A model generated the notes under the pieces. The model was not told where the DNA came from. It saw only the letters and a program-made list of their open reading frames with translations, and did not search any database. A stretch of DNA of 64,000 bases from Giesbergeria anulus (GTDB taxonomy: Bacteria > Pseudomonadota > Gammaproteobacteria > Burkholderiales > Burkholderiaceae_C): assembly GCF_900111115.1 (NCBI RefSeq), contig NZ_FOGD01000011.1, positions 1 to 64,000 on the forward strand, in the 5' to 3' direction. Of the stretch, positions 36,486-45,646 are shown piece by piece. The stretch's first letter is position 1. Each line of letters begins with the position of its first letter. The position numbers and the translations under genes were made by a program.

Positions 36486-38120
36486 GGAAGGATTATACGA
36501 AACTTGGCTGGGTTTGCCGCTGGCGATCGTGTCGATAGCGGGGCGACTCACTACACCCACCACAACGTCTTCTGTTGGATGTGATGACAGTTTGAAAACC
36601 GCCACTGTTTCTACCAACTCTTGGGCTTGGTTTTCTAAACTGCTCGCAGCAGCGGCCATTTCTTCGACCAACGCTGCATTTCGTTGGGTGGTGTGATCCA
36701 TCTGTGTGACGGCTTCACCCACTTGTGCTACCCCTTGGCTTTGCTCGCTACTGGCAGCACTGATTTCACCCATGATGTCGGTCACGCGGCGAATGGAGCC
36801 GACCACTTCGGTCATGGTGTCCCCGGCTTGATCGACCAAGATAGAGCCTTCTTTGACCCGTTGGACACTGGCATCGATCAGGATTTTAATTTCTTTGGCT
36901 GCCTCGGCAGAACGTCCCGCTAAAGAGCGAACTTCAGAGGCCACCACCGCAAAACCACGGCCTTGTTCGCCTGCCCGTGCAGCTTCGATTGCGGCATTCA
37001 AGGCCAAAATGTTAGTTTGAAAAGCAATTCCATCAATTATGCTGGTAATGGCTGCGATTTTTTTCGATGAATCATCAATCTCCTTCATGGTTCCCACCAC
37101 TTGGGCCACCACTTCGCCGCCTTTGATCGCTACGTTACTTGCACTTTTTGCCAATTGATTGGCTTGGCGGGCGTTTTCGGCATTTTGTGTGACGGTAGAA
37201 CCGAGCTCTTCCATTGCGGCAGCAGTTTCTTCTAGTGCACTGGCTTGTTGCTCAGTTCTGGTTGACAAATCATTATTGCCTTGCGATATTTGGGCGCTGG
37301 CTGTAGCCACGCTCTCTGAATTTTGACGGACGTTATACACCACACTAGACAGTGAGGCTTGCATCTGTGCGACGGCTGCCATGACACTGACGGTATCGTT
37401 ACTGCGAACCTGTAAAGGAGTGTCTAAATCACCTTTGGCTACACGATTCACTGCTTCTGACAACTCAGAAGGCTCTGCCCCCAGTGCGCGTAACAAATCA
37501 CGAGAAATAATCAAACCGACCAATGAGCCAATAACAAACATTAATATAGCCATGCCGGTCATTAGGCTGACGGAAGTGCGGGCCAATTCTGCGGCTTCCC
37601 CTGCGATCTTTTCAGATAGTTCTTTTTGTAGCTTGCGGGAGTCATCCGTAGCTTTAAAAACAATGTTTTGCAGAGCAAGTGTTTCGTTAAAAAGTAAACG
37701 CTCGGCTTCGGCTTCATCACCTTTTTCAGTGAGGGCTATTACACGATCAATGCTGCTGTTATAAATGCCACGGTTGTCGGTGATAATTTTTAAAAGGTTA
37801 CGCGCTTGGGGTATTTTTAAGGTTTTATCAAGTTTTTCGAGTAATTCGCTGTTTGCTGCGCGCAGGGTGGCGATTTTTTTCTTTTCTTCGCTATGCAAAG
37901 CGACATTTTCACTTATTACAATATTGCGGGTAAGTAGGCCAATCGAGTTAAAGTTTTCTTTGAGTTCTGTGAACTGAGCCACCTTGACCATGCGGTCGTT
38001 GGCTACCTGATCAAGATCAGTTGCTAGTTCGCTCATTCGGAATGAGCCAATGATGGTAATCAAAATGCCTATCGTGGCAACGATACCAAAGCCCAGTGCT
38101 AGACGAGTAACAACTTTCAT
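36444..38120 (-). CDS. Methyl-accepting chemotaxis protein between two SAH riboswitches
   Basis: A 558-residue chemoreceptor. TM1 is about residues 7-28, a four-helix-bundle periplasmic domain about 29-185, TM2 about 188-210, HAMP to about 265. The signalling hairpin carries [22 protein letters not shown] and [18 protein letters not shown]. After the hairpin, a 50-residue tail ends [13 protein letters not shown]; these last 13 residues and the TGA are encoded by aptamer B. No NWETF-like tail is seen. The first half is clearly more AT-rich than its neighbours and uses many Lys, Ile and Asn codons, suggesting acquisition. AGGAG lies 6 nt before the ATG, and aptamer A ends 18 nt before it. Confidence 0.94.
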   Translation of the reverse strand: MKVVTRLALGFGIVATIGILITIIGSFRMSELATDLDQVANDRMVKVAQFTELKENFNSIGLLTRNIVISENVALHSEEKKKIATLRAANSELLEKLDKTLKIPQARNLLKIITDNRGIYNSSIDRVIALTEKGDEAEAERLLFNETLALQNIVFKATDDSRKLQKELSEKIAGEAAELARTSVSLMTGMAILMFVIGSLVGLIISRDLLRALGAEPSELSEAVNRVAKGDLDTPLQVRSNDTVSVMAAVAQMQASLSSVVYNVRQNSESVATASAQISQGNNDLSTRTEQQASALEETAAAMEELGSTVTQNAENARQANQLAKSASNVAIKGGEVVAQVVGTMKEIDDSSKKIAAITSIIDGIAFQTNILALNAAIEAARAGEQGRGFAVVASEVRSLAGRSAEAAKEIKILIDASVQRVKEGSILVDQAGDTMTEVVGSIRRVTDIMGEISAASSEQSQGVAQVGEAVTQMDHTTQRNAALVEEMAAAASSLENQAQELVETVAVFKLSSHPTEDVVVGVVSRPAIDTIASGKPSQVSYNPSFRGALQRPQHSGA

Positions 38121-38138
38121 GAAGTTCTCCTAACATTT

Positions 38139-38213
38139 TGAGCGTCGTTGTGGTGGTGGATTCCGAGCCTCACGTACCCCTGTGCTGGGGGCGCGCTGCA
38201 ACGCTCCTCGGAA
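38139..38213 (-). promoter_or_regulatory. SAH riboswitch aptamer A, upstream of a chemoreceptor gene
   Basis: The minus strand repeats every conserved element of aptamer B: TTCCGAG/CTCGGAA, GAGGAGCGTTGCAGCG, GTGAGGCTCGG, and ACGACGCTCA pairing with GAGCGT. The variable hairpin differs in sequence but still pairs (CCCC AGCACA GGGG), and the 3' spacer also differs. There is no terminator after it. The aptamer ends 7 nt before the AGGAG of the chemoreceptor gene, so any control is more likely translational. It begins 9 nt after the gmhB-like stop. Confidence 0.88.
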
Positions 38214-38222
38214 GTGGCCGGA

Positions 38223-38849
38223 TCATCCGGAGTTGGTGGTGGCCAGTGCAACCGATGTTAGGGGGGCACACGCAGCCATTGCGGTAGGCACTGGCGTGGC
38301 CGGGGCCAGTAATTGATCGACCAACGCGACCATACTGGCGTGGGTTTGTATGCCTGTGGGCCACTCAGGCGGCAACGGCGCTGCTGGGTCTAACTCTGCG
38401 GCTTGACCGGTGCAGACCAAATGCAAAATTCCCTTTACCGTGGCACCCGCTTGCATATGCGGTAGGCAACTGCCAATGATGCAGACTTTGCTGGCATCCA
38501 CACCATAGCGCTCGCAAATTTGCTCTAACAAGCCGGGGGCGGGCTTGTGGCAATAGCAGGCTTCGTCGGGGGTATGGGGGCAGTAAAACACAGCATCAAT
38601 GCGCCCACCCACGGCAGCCAGTTGCTTGTGCATAGCCCCATGAACCGCATTGAGCGTGGCCATATCGAACAGGCCGCGTCCCAGCCCCGGCTGGTTGGCC
38701 GCTACCACCACATGCCAGCCTGCATGGTTGAGCCGGGCAATGGCATCCAGCGCACCGGGCAGGGGTTGCCAATCGGTGGGGGAGGTGATGAACTCATCTT
38801 CGCCCAAGGCGTTGATGGTCCCGTCGCGATCAAGAATGGCGAGTTTCAT
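38223..38849 (-). CDS. gmhB: GmhB-like HAD phosphatase with altered motif IV
   Basis: A 208-residue HAD-family protein resembling D-glycero-beta-D-manno-heptose-1,7-bisphosphate 7-phosphatase of lipopolysaccharide core synthesis. The nucleophile motif LAILDRDGTIN is intact and the zinc-loop cysteines are present (YCPHTPDEACYCHKP). Motif IV, normally VGDSLRDLQAG, reads IIGSCLPHMQAG: both acidic metal ligands are replaced by Ser and His. The C-terminal tail (about 30 residues) is also unusual. Activity is doubtful. ATG 38849 is 8 nt after the membrane-protein stop, which belongs to the glyS operon. Confidence 0.78.
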   Translation of the reverse strand: MKLAILDRDGTINALGEDEFITSPTDWQPLPGALDAIARLNHAGWHVVVAANQPGLGRGLFDMATLNAVHGAMHKQLAAVGGRIDAVFYCPHTPDEACYCHKPAPGLLEQICERYGVDASKVCIIGSCLPHMQAGATVKGILHLVCTGQAAELDPAAPLPPEWPTGIQTHASMVALVDQLLAPATPVPTAMAACAPLTSVALATTNSG

Positions 38850-38857
38850 GATCACAA

Positions 38858-39475
38858 TTATGGAAGAAAAGCCTCCGGTGTGCTGGCTGTTGGCGCTGCG
38901 CTGGGCAGGGCCTGCCAGCCAGTGACAAACAGGCCACTGTGGCGGCCCCGTGCCCATTGCAATTGCAAAGTTTGCCCCGGCTGCCACTGCGCCGCCTGTG
39001 GATCGTCGATCAGTATTTGCTGCAAAGGCTCTAGGGTGGCAACGCGCAACACCAGTTCGGTGCCGCCCGTGCTGCGCAGATTGGGCATTTTGGTATGGTG
39101 GCCCAACACTTGCGCTTGCACAGGGGGCAAGGCTTGCAAGCCTTGCAGGTTGTAGGGCCGCCACAGCAAGGCTGCACCGCCACCCAAACAAACGGCCACC
39201 CACAAGCCCAACAAAATGCGCTGCACCGTAGGCCAACCCCAGCGCCGCCGCACCCACCACAGGCCCAGTGCCAGCACCAGCAGGGCCAGTAATGGCCCCG
39301 CCACTTGCCAGAGCATGGCGGATAAGGGTTGTGCCCCAGCAAACGGCGACAGTGGCAGCACCGTAGAGGCAGGGCCGCGCCCCTCTTGCCATTGCAGCAG
39401 CCAGCGCAGCCCGGTGAGCAACGCGGGTGGCGCAAACAGCCACCATGCCGTGCGTTGCTGTGTGGTCAATGCCAT
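38858..39475 (-). CDS. Hypothetical membrane protein
   Basis: A 205-residue protein with three hydrophobic segments (about 10-25, 52-75 and 86-104). A soluble C-terminal domain follows, predicted on one side of the inner membrane. No motif is recognised. It lies between glyS (13 nt gap) and the gmhB-like gene (8 nt gap), so it is part of the glyQ-glyS transcription unit. A role in envelope assembly is possible but only from context. Confidence 0.65.
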   Translation of the reverse strand: MALTTQQRTAWWLFAPPALLTGLRWLLQWQEGRGPASTVLPLSPFAGAQPLSAMLWQVAGPLLALLVLALGLWWVRRRWGWPTVQRILLGLWVAVCLGGGAALLWRPYNLQGLQALPPVQAQVLGHHTKMPNLRSTGGTELVLRVATLEPLQQILIDDPQAAQWQPGQTLQLQWARGRHSGLFVTGWQALPSAAPTASTPEAFLP

Positions 39476-39488
39476 GCTTGCGAGGCGT

Positions 39489-41627
39489 TCAAGCCGCCAG
39501 ACGTGACAGATCGGCCACGCGGTTCATCGCTTCGTGCAGGGTTTTGAGCAACCCTTGGCGGTTGAGGCGCAAATCCATTTCTTCGGCGTTGACCATCACA
39601 TCGTCAAAGAAGGCATCGACCGGCGCGCGCAGCACGGCCAGCGTTTGCAGGCTGGTGGTGTAGTCTCCCGCGTCAAACTGGGCATTGGCTTCGGGCACAA
39701 AGCGTTGCAAGGCGGCAAACAAGTCTTGCTCGGCTTGCTCTTGCAACAGCGCTGCGTTGACGTGGGCATCGACTTCGCCTGCCTTTTTCAGGATGTTGCC
39801 CACGCGCTTGTTGGCGGCAGCCAAGGCTGGTGCTTCGGGCAGGGCGGCAAAGGCACGCACGGCTTCTAGGCGTTTGGCCACTTCGGCCAGACGCTGGGGG
39901 CGCAGGGCTAGCACGGCATCCACTTCTTGGGCGCGGTAGCCTTGCTCGCGCAGTGCACCGGCCAAACGGTCGTAGATAAAGTCGGCCAGCGCGGGTGTTG
40001 CGTCTGTAATTTTGTCGCCAAAGGCCGGGACGGCACTGGCCAACAATGTGCCCAACTCCAGCGGCAGGTCTTTTTCGACCAACATGCGAATCACGCCCAA
40101 GGCGTGGCGGCGCAGCGCGAATGGGTCGCGGTCGCCGGTGGGCAGGTTGCCAATGCCGAACATACCGACCAAGGTTTCGAGTTTGTCGGCCAGTGCCACC
40201 ACCACGCCGGTTTGGTTGCGCGGCAGGGTATCACCGGCAAAACGCGGCTTGTAGTGGTCTTCAATGGCGTCGGCCACATCGGCGCTCAATCCGTCATTGA
40301 GTGCGTAGTAGCGGCCCATGATGCCTTGCAGCTCTGGAAACTCGCCCACCATGTCGGTGACTAGGTCGGTTTTTGCCAGCAAGGCGGCTTGGTCAATCCA
40401 CTGGGGCAGGGCGGTATCGCCTAATTGCCCGGCAATAGCGTGGGCAATGGCGCGCACGCGCTGCACGCGCTCGCCTTGGGTGCCCAGTTTGTTGTGATAG
40501 ACCACTTTGCCCAGCCCCTCAACGCGCGAGGCCAGCGTTTTTTTGCGGTCTTGGTCAAAGAAGAATTTGGCATCGGCCAAACGTGGGCGCACCACGCGCT
40601 CGTTGCCTTGTACCACCGCACTGGCATCGTCGGGGCTGATGTTGCTGACCACCAAGAACTGGTGTGTGAGCTTGCCAGCGGCGTCGAGCAGCGGGAAGTA
40701 TTTTTGGTTTGCCTTCATCGTCAAGATCAGGCATTCCTGCGGCACGTCGAGGAATTCTTTTTCAAACTCGCATACCAGCACATTGGGGCGTTCGACCAGT
40801 GCAGTCACTTCGTCCAGCAGTGCGGCATCTTCAATCGGGCGTACGCCATTGCCAATGCGCTCTGCGGCGGCGGCCAATTGGCGGGCGATGTCGGCGCGGC
40901 GCTTGGTAAAGCTGGCAATCACGGCACCATCACGCGCCAGTGTGGCGGCGTAGCTGTCGGCGTCGGTAATCACCACTGGTGATACCGCCGCCTCAAAGCG
41001 GTGGCCTTGTGTGGTGTGGCCTGCTTGCAAACCCAGTGCCTTGACGGGCACCACGGTGCTGCCATGCAGCGCCACCAAACCGTGGGCCGGACGCACAAAA
41101 TGCACGCTGCTCCAGCCGGGCAACTCGCAGTCGCGCTCCAATTGGTAGGTCATGACCTTGGGGATGGGCAACTTGGCAATGGCTTCGTCCAGCGCTTTTT
41201 GTAGGCCCACGTCCAGCGTAGCGCCAGTGACGAGGCTGTGATAGAACAAAGCCTCGGCCTTGCCATCGGGGGCGCGGTGCAGGCTGGCGGCTACGGCGGC
41301 TGGATCGGTCGGGTCGATGTCGGCACCCAGAGCGGCGAGTTTCTTCAGCAGTGCGGGGGTGGCGTGGCCTTGGGCATCCAGCCCCACGGCGACTGGCATG
41401 AGTTTGACTTGCACCGGCTTGTCTTCGGCCTTGAGCCAGATATGGCTGATGTGGGCGGCCAAACGGCGTGGCGAGGCATAGGCCGTTGTCACGGTGTCCG
41501 CCGAGGTCAACCCTTGGGCTTGGAGTTGTTCAAACAGCACGCCTGCAAAGGCGTCGCCCAGCTTTTGCAGGGCTTTGGGGGGCAGTTCTTCTACGAACAG
41601 TTCAACCAGCAAATTTTTTGTCGTCAT
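39489..41627 (-). CDS. glyS: Glycyl-tRNA synthetase beta subunit
   Basis: A 712-residue subunit of the heterotetrameric (alpha2beta2) glycyl-tRNA synthetase, containing tRNA-binding domains. It starts NLLVELFVEELPPKALQKLGD and has the family blocks GNGVRPIEDAALLDEVTALVE, SNISPDDASAVVQGNERVVRPRL and RRHALGVIRMLVE. ATG 41627 is the family start. It is separated from glyQ by a 3.9-kb restriction-modification gene, whereas the two subunits are normally adjacent. Confidence 0.96.
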   Translation of the reverse strand: MTTKNLLVELFVEELPPKALQKLGDAFAGVLFEQLQAQGLTSADTVTTAYASPRRLAAHISHIWLKAEDKPVQVKLMPVAVGLDAQGHATPALLKKLAALGADIDPTDPAAVAASLHRAPDGKAEALFYHSLVTGATLDVGLQKALDEAIAKLPIPKVMTYQLERDCELPGWSSVHFVRPAHGLVALHGSTVVPVKALGLQAGHTTQGHRFEAAVSPVVITDADSYAATLARDGAVIASFTKRRADIARQLAAAAERIGNGVRPIEDAALLDEVTALVERPNVLVCEFEKEFLDVPQECLILTMKANQKYFPLLDAAGKLTHQFLVVSNISPDDASAVVQGNERVVRPRLADAKFFFDQDRKKTLASRVEGLGKVVYHNKLGTQGERVQRVRAIAHAIAGQLGDTALPQWIDQAALLAKTDLVTDMVGEFPELQGIMGRYYALNDGLSADVADAIEDHYKPRFAGDTLPRNQTGVVVALADKLETLVGMFGIGNLPTGDRDPFALRRHALGVIRMLVEKDLPLELGTLLASAVPAFGDKITDATPALADFIYDRLAGALREQGYRAQEVDAVLALRPQRLAEVAKRLEAVRAFAALPEAPALAAANKRVGNILKKAGEVDAHVNAALLQEQAEQDLFAALQRFVPEANAQFDAGDYTTSLQTLAVLRAPVDAFFDDVMVNAEEMDLRLNRQGLLKTLHEAMNRVADLSRLAA

Positions 41628-41694
41628 AGCGGTGCTCTTGGAATAGCTAAAAATGAGGGCGGATTTTGGCGGACTGTGGGTGGGCCAGCGCCGC

Positions 41695-44600
41695 TTAGGC
41701 GCTGATGCCAAACAGGGTCAGGTATTCTGGGCGCTTGGCCGCCATGACCTTAAAGCTGTGCAGCACATGCAGCAGCTCGTCGTGGCCCAAACCGTACAGG
41801 CGGGCCACGCGCTGGTCAATGTCGGCGCGCAGTTTGTCTTGGGCTTTGGCGGTGGCGGGCAGGTCTTTTTTGGCGATGCCCAAGGCTTTCATTTGCGGGG
41901 CCAGGGTGCTAGCAAAGTCGTCCCAACTGGCGGCCAGTGTGAGCAGCAGGGCATTTTTAGCCAGCGCTGTGTAGTCGGGGTTTTGCAGGATTTCCTCGTC
42001 GCTGGGCTGGGGCATGGGCAGGCGGTAGAGGTAGGTTTGGCTCACGTTGATTTGCACCATAAGGCGTGCTAACCAATCCATCGGCAGACTGTTAAACCAT
42101 GCCAACGCAAACAGCAGGCGCAGGTATGAAACAGGCTGCACGGTAACGCGTTGTTCTTGCTTGTTGCCATTAGCACTTGCAGGGGGCGGCAATGCGTAAT
42201 GTTTGGGCACAGTTGCAAACATCGAGTGGCCCGTACCGCAGTCTTGGGGTAATAACGCAAAAACTAACGTTCGCTCATTGGTGTCACTGGCAATGACGCG
42301 AAACGCCAAACGCACAAACTCACGATCAAAACGCACAGCACTGGCATATTTCGTTACCTGTGCTTTGGGTACCCCCAAATCCTGCGCCATGCGGTACAGC
42401 TCTTTGCTGTGTAACCGCGCATCAAAAGCCGCAGGCTCTAGCCAATACTGTGCCGTGTCAAACAAGTGTTTGTATTGCCAGATCATTTTGCCCTCGTACA
42501 AAGGCAAAGCGCTAGGCGTGGCACGCTCCAAGAATAAATCCTTGTCGTGCGTCATGTGCAACTCGCGCCGGAAGTCCAGCCAATCAGCCGACAGTGGCGC
42601 AAAGGCGGCGTGGCACTTGCCCAAGATGGGCAAATCGGCAGCATCGCGCAGTTCCATTAGCGCCCATTGTTGTGGCGACAAGGTTTTGAGCGTTGCCAGC
42701 GGGTAGGGCACATGGCGCGCGGGGTCGTCTAGCTCTGCGGCATCCAGCACATAAAACGCGGTGTCGATGGTGGCTACTTTGGCTGCCGCTTTTTTGCCTT
42801 TGGGTGGTGGTACGTTAAGTACCTGCATCAGGGCAAATTTATAGCTGCGATGGACGTCTGGGAAGATGCCTTTGTTGTTCTCAAAGCTGTAAAAGAACGG
42901 CATTTGGCAGTGCGTCAGGATGTGCCGGCGCAGTGCCAGCGAGCCTTCTTCAAACATCAAGGCACTGGGCAGCACATAGTTGAGGCTGCCGCCGGGGGCC
43001 AGCAGGCGCAGGTTGCGTTCTACAAACAAGCGAAACAGGTTGCCATCAATAGCCCCCTTGTTCAGCGGAAACAGGTCTTTTTCTTTGTAGTAGGCATCAA
43101 GCGCCCCTGTCTTGCTCTGTGCTTCGTCGTATGCCGCTTGAATATGTGCGCTGCCCAACAGCCGCTGTTGAATGGCTGCCTTTTCGGTATTTTTGGCGCT
43201 GCGGTAGCGGCTGTGGTACTGCGGGAAAAAGTCGGTATCGCTGAACTTGGTTTTGTCCCACGGCGGGTTGCCCAGCACGACATCAAAGCCCGATGCACTG
43301 CCGCCAAAGGCTTCGGGAAAGGCCACTTCGTAATGGAAGAAGTGGTAGCGCCGGGCGTAGTCTTCAATCTGCCGCAGCACTTGCGTGGGCGCGCTGCCGT
43401 TTTCGTCAAACAGTTGTGCTAGCAGGTCGGGGGTTTTGTCCAGCGCTTCGCATTCTGGCGCTTTGCCTTCGGCCAACAACATGCGCCGCGTGGTCATAAA
43501 GCTCAAGGCGCGAAACAGCGGGCGCAGTTGGGGCGTGATGCTGTTGCGCCACAGGGCTTTGCTTTGGGCTACTTCGGCGGCGGTGGTATCGCGCATGGCG
43601 TCTAGTTCGTGCATGACGCTGCGCAGGGCGTCAAAGCGGGCAGCAATGCCTTGCACAAACAAGTCGTCTTGTGCGCCGGTGGTGGCGTTGTAATTTTCGC
43701 AATCTTGCACCGTGGCACCCACCAAGGCGTTGCCGTGCTGAATGTGGTGCTCGATAAATGACAGCGGTGTGCCAAAAATAAAGCTGTCCATCCACAGGCT
43801 TAGGCGGGCCAGCTCCACGGCAAAGGGGTTCAGATCGACGCCATAAATGCAGCGCTTGAGCAGCAGGCGTTTCAAAATCTGGCCGTCGTCGGGGGTGTAC
43901 GGCAAGTTGAGCGCCGCAAACTGCTGGGTGATTTTGGCGCGTTCCTCGTGGAGCAGTTGTGCCAGTGGGGCGTCGTGCTCTAGCCGCTGCACAGCCATAT
44001 CGGCCAAGCAGGCCAGTGCCTGCACCAAAAAATGGCCGCTGCCGCAGGCGTTGTCCAAAATTTTGAGTTGGGCCAGTGGTTTGCCTGCCTCCAGCGCCCG
44101 CTCAATGCTCGCTTGCACCAGCCGGTCGGACAGACTGGCGGGCGTGTAGTAGCTGGCGCTGGTTTTGCGCGAGTTGCTGGCGCTTTTCAGGTACACGGCC
44201 CCGGCCTGCACGCTCAATTCGCGCAGCACCTTAAAGCCTTTTTCTTTGCGCAGTTGCGCTACGTCATAGGCGTCAAAGTAGGCTTCTACGCTTTTGCCTG
44301 CGGTGCTGCTGCTTTGGTATTCGAGGTAGGTGGCGGTTTCAGGTGCGCACTCAAAGCGAAATTCAAGCAAACCTTCGTAAATGCGGCCCAAATGGGTCAC
44401 ATTCATGTTTTTGAAGTCGCGCCGGGTGTCAAACAGCGTATTGCCCCGGTGGCTTTTGAACAGCAGTTTGTCCAAAATCGACAGCAGGGTGCGGTTGTCA
44501 AAGATTTTTGCTGCTTTGAGCAGCGGCGCACGTTGCGGGTCAAACAGGCCACCGTTGAACAGTGGCACGTCAATGTCGCCTTCGCCTTCGTCCAGCATCC

Positions 44601-45630
44601 GAAACAGTTGGCGCAATGCCAACATACCGTTGTGCTGCTGCGGGCGTTGGGCCATATCACGGCGCAACTTTTGGTGCAGGGCTTGCAAGCTGTGTTCGTT
44701 GTAAAACGGGTGCAGGGCTAGCAAGTCGCGGTTTTTGTCTTCAAAATAAACCACGAACAGCAAGCGAAACAGCAAGACAATGCTGTTTTCGTAGACCGCC
44801 TCTAGGGTGGGGGGCTGCGGTTGGGCGTTGGCTTGGTAAATGGCCTTGCCAATCAGCTCAAACAAAGAGTCTTCGCCGTCGTAGCCGTAAATCACGGCTT
44901 TGAGGTTTTCTTCTACCGCCACCGTGAATGCGCTGGAGTCAGCAATCGCCTGTTCCATTGCATTGCCGGTGGGTGCGGTAGCTGCCGGAGCGTAGGTGTC
45001 GCGGCTAAAAAAGAAGGTAAATAACGCCAGCGCCTGCTGCTGCTCATCGCCAGCAGGCAGGGCCAAGATCTTTTCTAGGTCAAACTCAATGAACGATTTT
45101 TTGGCGGTGATTTTGTCGGTGTCATAGACCCGCCAACACCGGCCATTGGTCAAAAAGCCAAAGCGCACGCGCAGGGTGCTGAGGTAATCCTGCAATTGGT
45201 GGTGCGGGTTGTCTTGGCGCGCCTTGCCGGTATCGAGGGGCTTGTCCCAGGCTTTGGATTCGCAAATGGCAGCAATCAGCCGGTGGCCTTCGCTTTGCTG
45301 GGCCATCAGGGCTTGGGCTTGCTCAGGTTGCAACAGCAAACACCAATCGGGCTTGGCGGTTTTGCCTTGCACCACCAGCACTTGCTGCGGCACGCTCACC
45401 CAGCCCAGTTGTTTGAGCAATGGGCTGATAAAGCAGTCTTCTAATTGCGCCTCATTGCTGGCGGCCAACTGGCTGGGTTGAAACTGCTGCTGCAACCACG
45501 CCAACCACCCCGACGGCAGGGGCTGTGCTGCCAGTTCCCGGCTTTTTTGCTGCAAAAAGCTGGTGTCCAGCAGGCTGTTGTTCAGCCACGGCGCAGCAAA
45601 CAGTTCTAGGGTGGTGGTAGGTGTAGGCAT
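41695..45630 (-). CDS. Type IIG-like restriction-modification enzyme (nuclease-methyltransferase fusion)
   Basis: A 1311-residue protein from ATG 45630. The N-terminal nuclease region shows PDW (94-96) and ESK (124-126), consistent with a PD-(D/E)xK site. A helical connector ends in SASYYTP (491-497). The adenine-methyltransferase domain carries motif I DNACGSGHF (526-534), GVDLNPFAVELARLSLW, and motif IV NPPW (788-791). The last 400 residues would hold the target-recognition domain. Such Eco57I-like enzymes both methylate and cut DNA and act as phage defence. It lies exactly between glyQ (16 nt upstream) and glyS (67 nt downstream), all on the minus strand, so it would be transcribed with them. 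The recognition site is unknown. A related BREX-like methyltransferase lacking nuclease activity is a less likely alternative. Confidence 0.85.
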   Translation of the reverse strand: MPTPTTTLELFAAPWLNNSLLDTSFLQQKSRELAAQPLPSGWLAWLQQQFQPSQLAASNEAQLEDCFISPLLKQLGWVSVPQQVLVVQGKTAKPDWCLLLQPEQAQALMAQQSEGHRLIAAICESKAWDKPLDTGKARQDNPHHQLQDYLSTLRVRFGFLTNGRCWRVYDTDKITAKKSFIEFDLEKILALPAGDEQQQALALFTFFFSRDTYAPAATAPTGNAMEQAIADSSAFTVAVEENLKAVIYGYDGEDSLFELIGKAIYQANAQPQPPTLEAVYENSIVLLFRLLFVVYFEDKNRDLLALHPFYNEHSLQALHQKLRRDMAQRPQQHNGMLALRQLFRMLDEGEGDIDVPLFNGGLFDPQRAPLLKAAKIFDNRTLLSILDKLLFKSHRGNTLFDTRRDFKNMNVTHLGRIYEGLLEFRFECAPETATYLEYQSSSTAGKSVEAYFDAYDVAQLRKEKGFKVLRELSVQAGAVYLKSASNSRKTSASYYTPASLSDRLVQASIERALEAGKPLAQLKILDNACGSGHFLVQALACLADMAVQRLEHDAPLAQLLHEERAKITQQFAALNLPYTPDDGQILKRLLLKRCIYGVDLNPFAVELARLSLWMDSFIFGTPLSFIEHHIQHGNALVGATVQDCENYNATTGAQDDLFVQGIAARFDALRSVMHELDAMRDTTAAEVAQSKALWRNSITPQLRPLFRALSFMTTRRMLLAEGKAPECEALDKTPDLLAQLFDENGSAPTQVLRQIEDYARRYHFFHYEVAFPEAFGGSASGFDVVLGNPPWDKTKFSDTDFFPQYHSRYRSAKNTEKAAIQQRLLGSAHIQAAYDEAQSKTGALDAYYKEKDLFPLNKGAIDGNLFRLFVERNLRLLAPGGSLNYVLPSALMFEEGSLALRRHILTHCQMPFFYSFENNKGIFPDVHRSYKFALMQVLNVPPPKGKKAAAKVATIDTAFYVLDAAELDDPARHVPYPLATLKTLSPQQWALMELRDAADLPILGKCHAAFAPLSADWLDFRRELHMTHDKDLFLERATPSALPLYEGKMIWQYKHLFDTAQYWLEPAAFDARLHSKELYRMAQDLGVPKAQVTKYASAVRFDREFVRLAFRVIASDTNERTLVFALLPQDCGTGHSMFATVPKHYALPPPASANGNKQEQRVTVQPVSYLRLLFALAWFNSLPMDWLARLMVQINVSQTYLYRLPMPQPSDEEILQNPDYTALAKNALLLTLAASWDDFASTLAPQMKALGIAKKDLPATAKAQDKLRADIDQRVARLYGLGHDELLHVLHSFKVMAAKRPEYLTLFGISA

Positions 45631-45646
45631 ACTGCAGCAATCGGGC

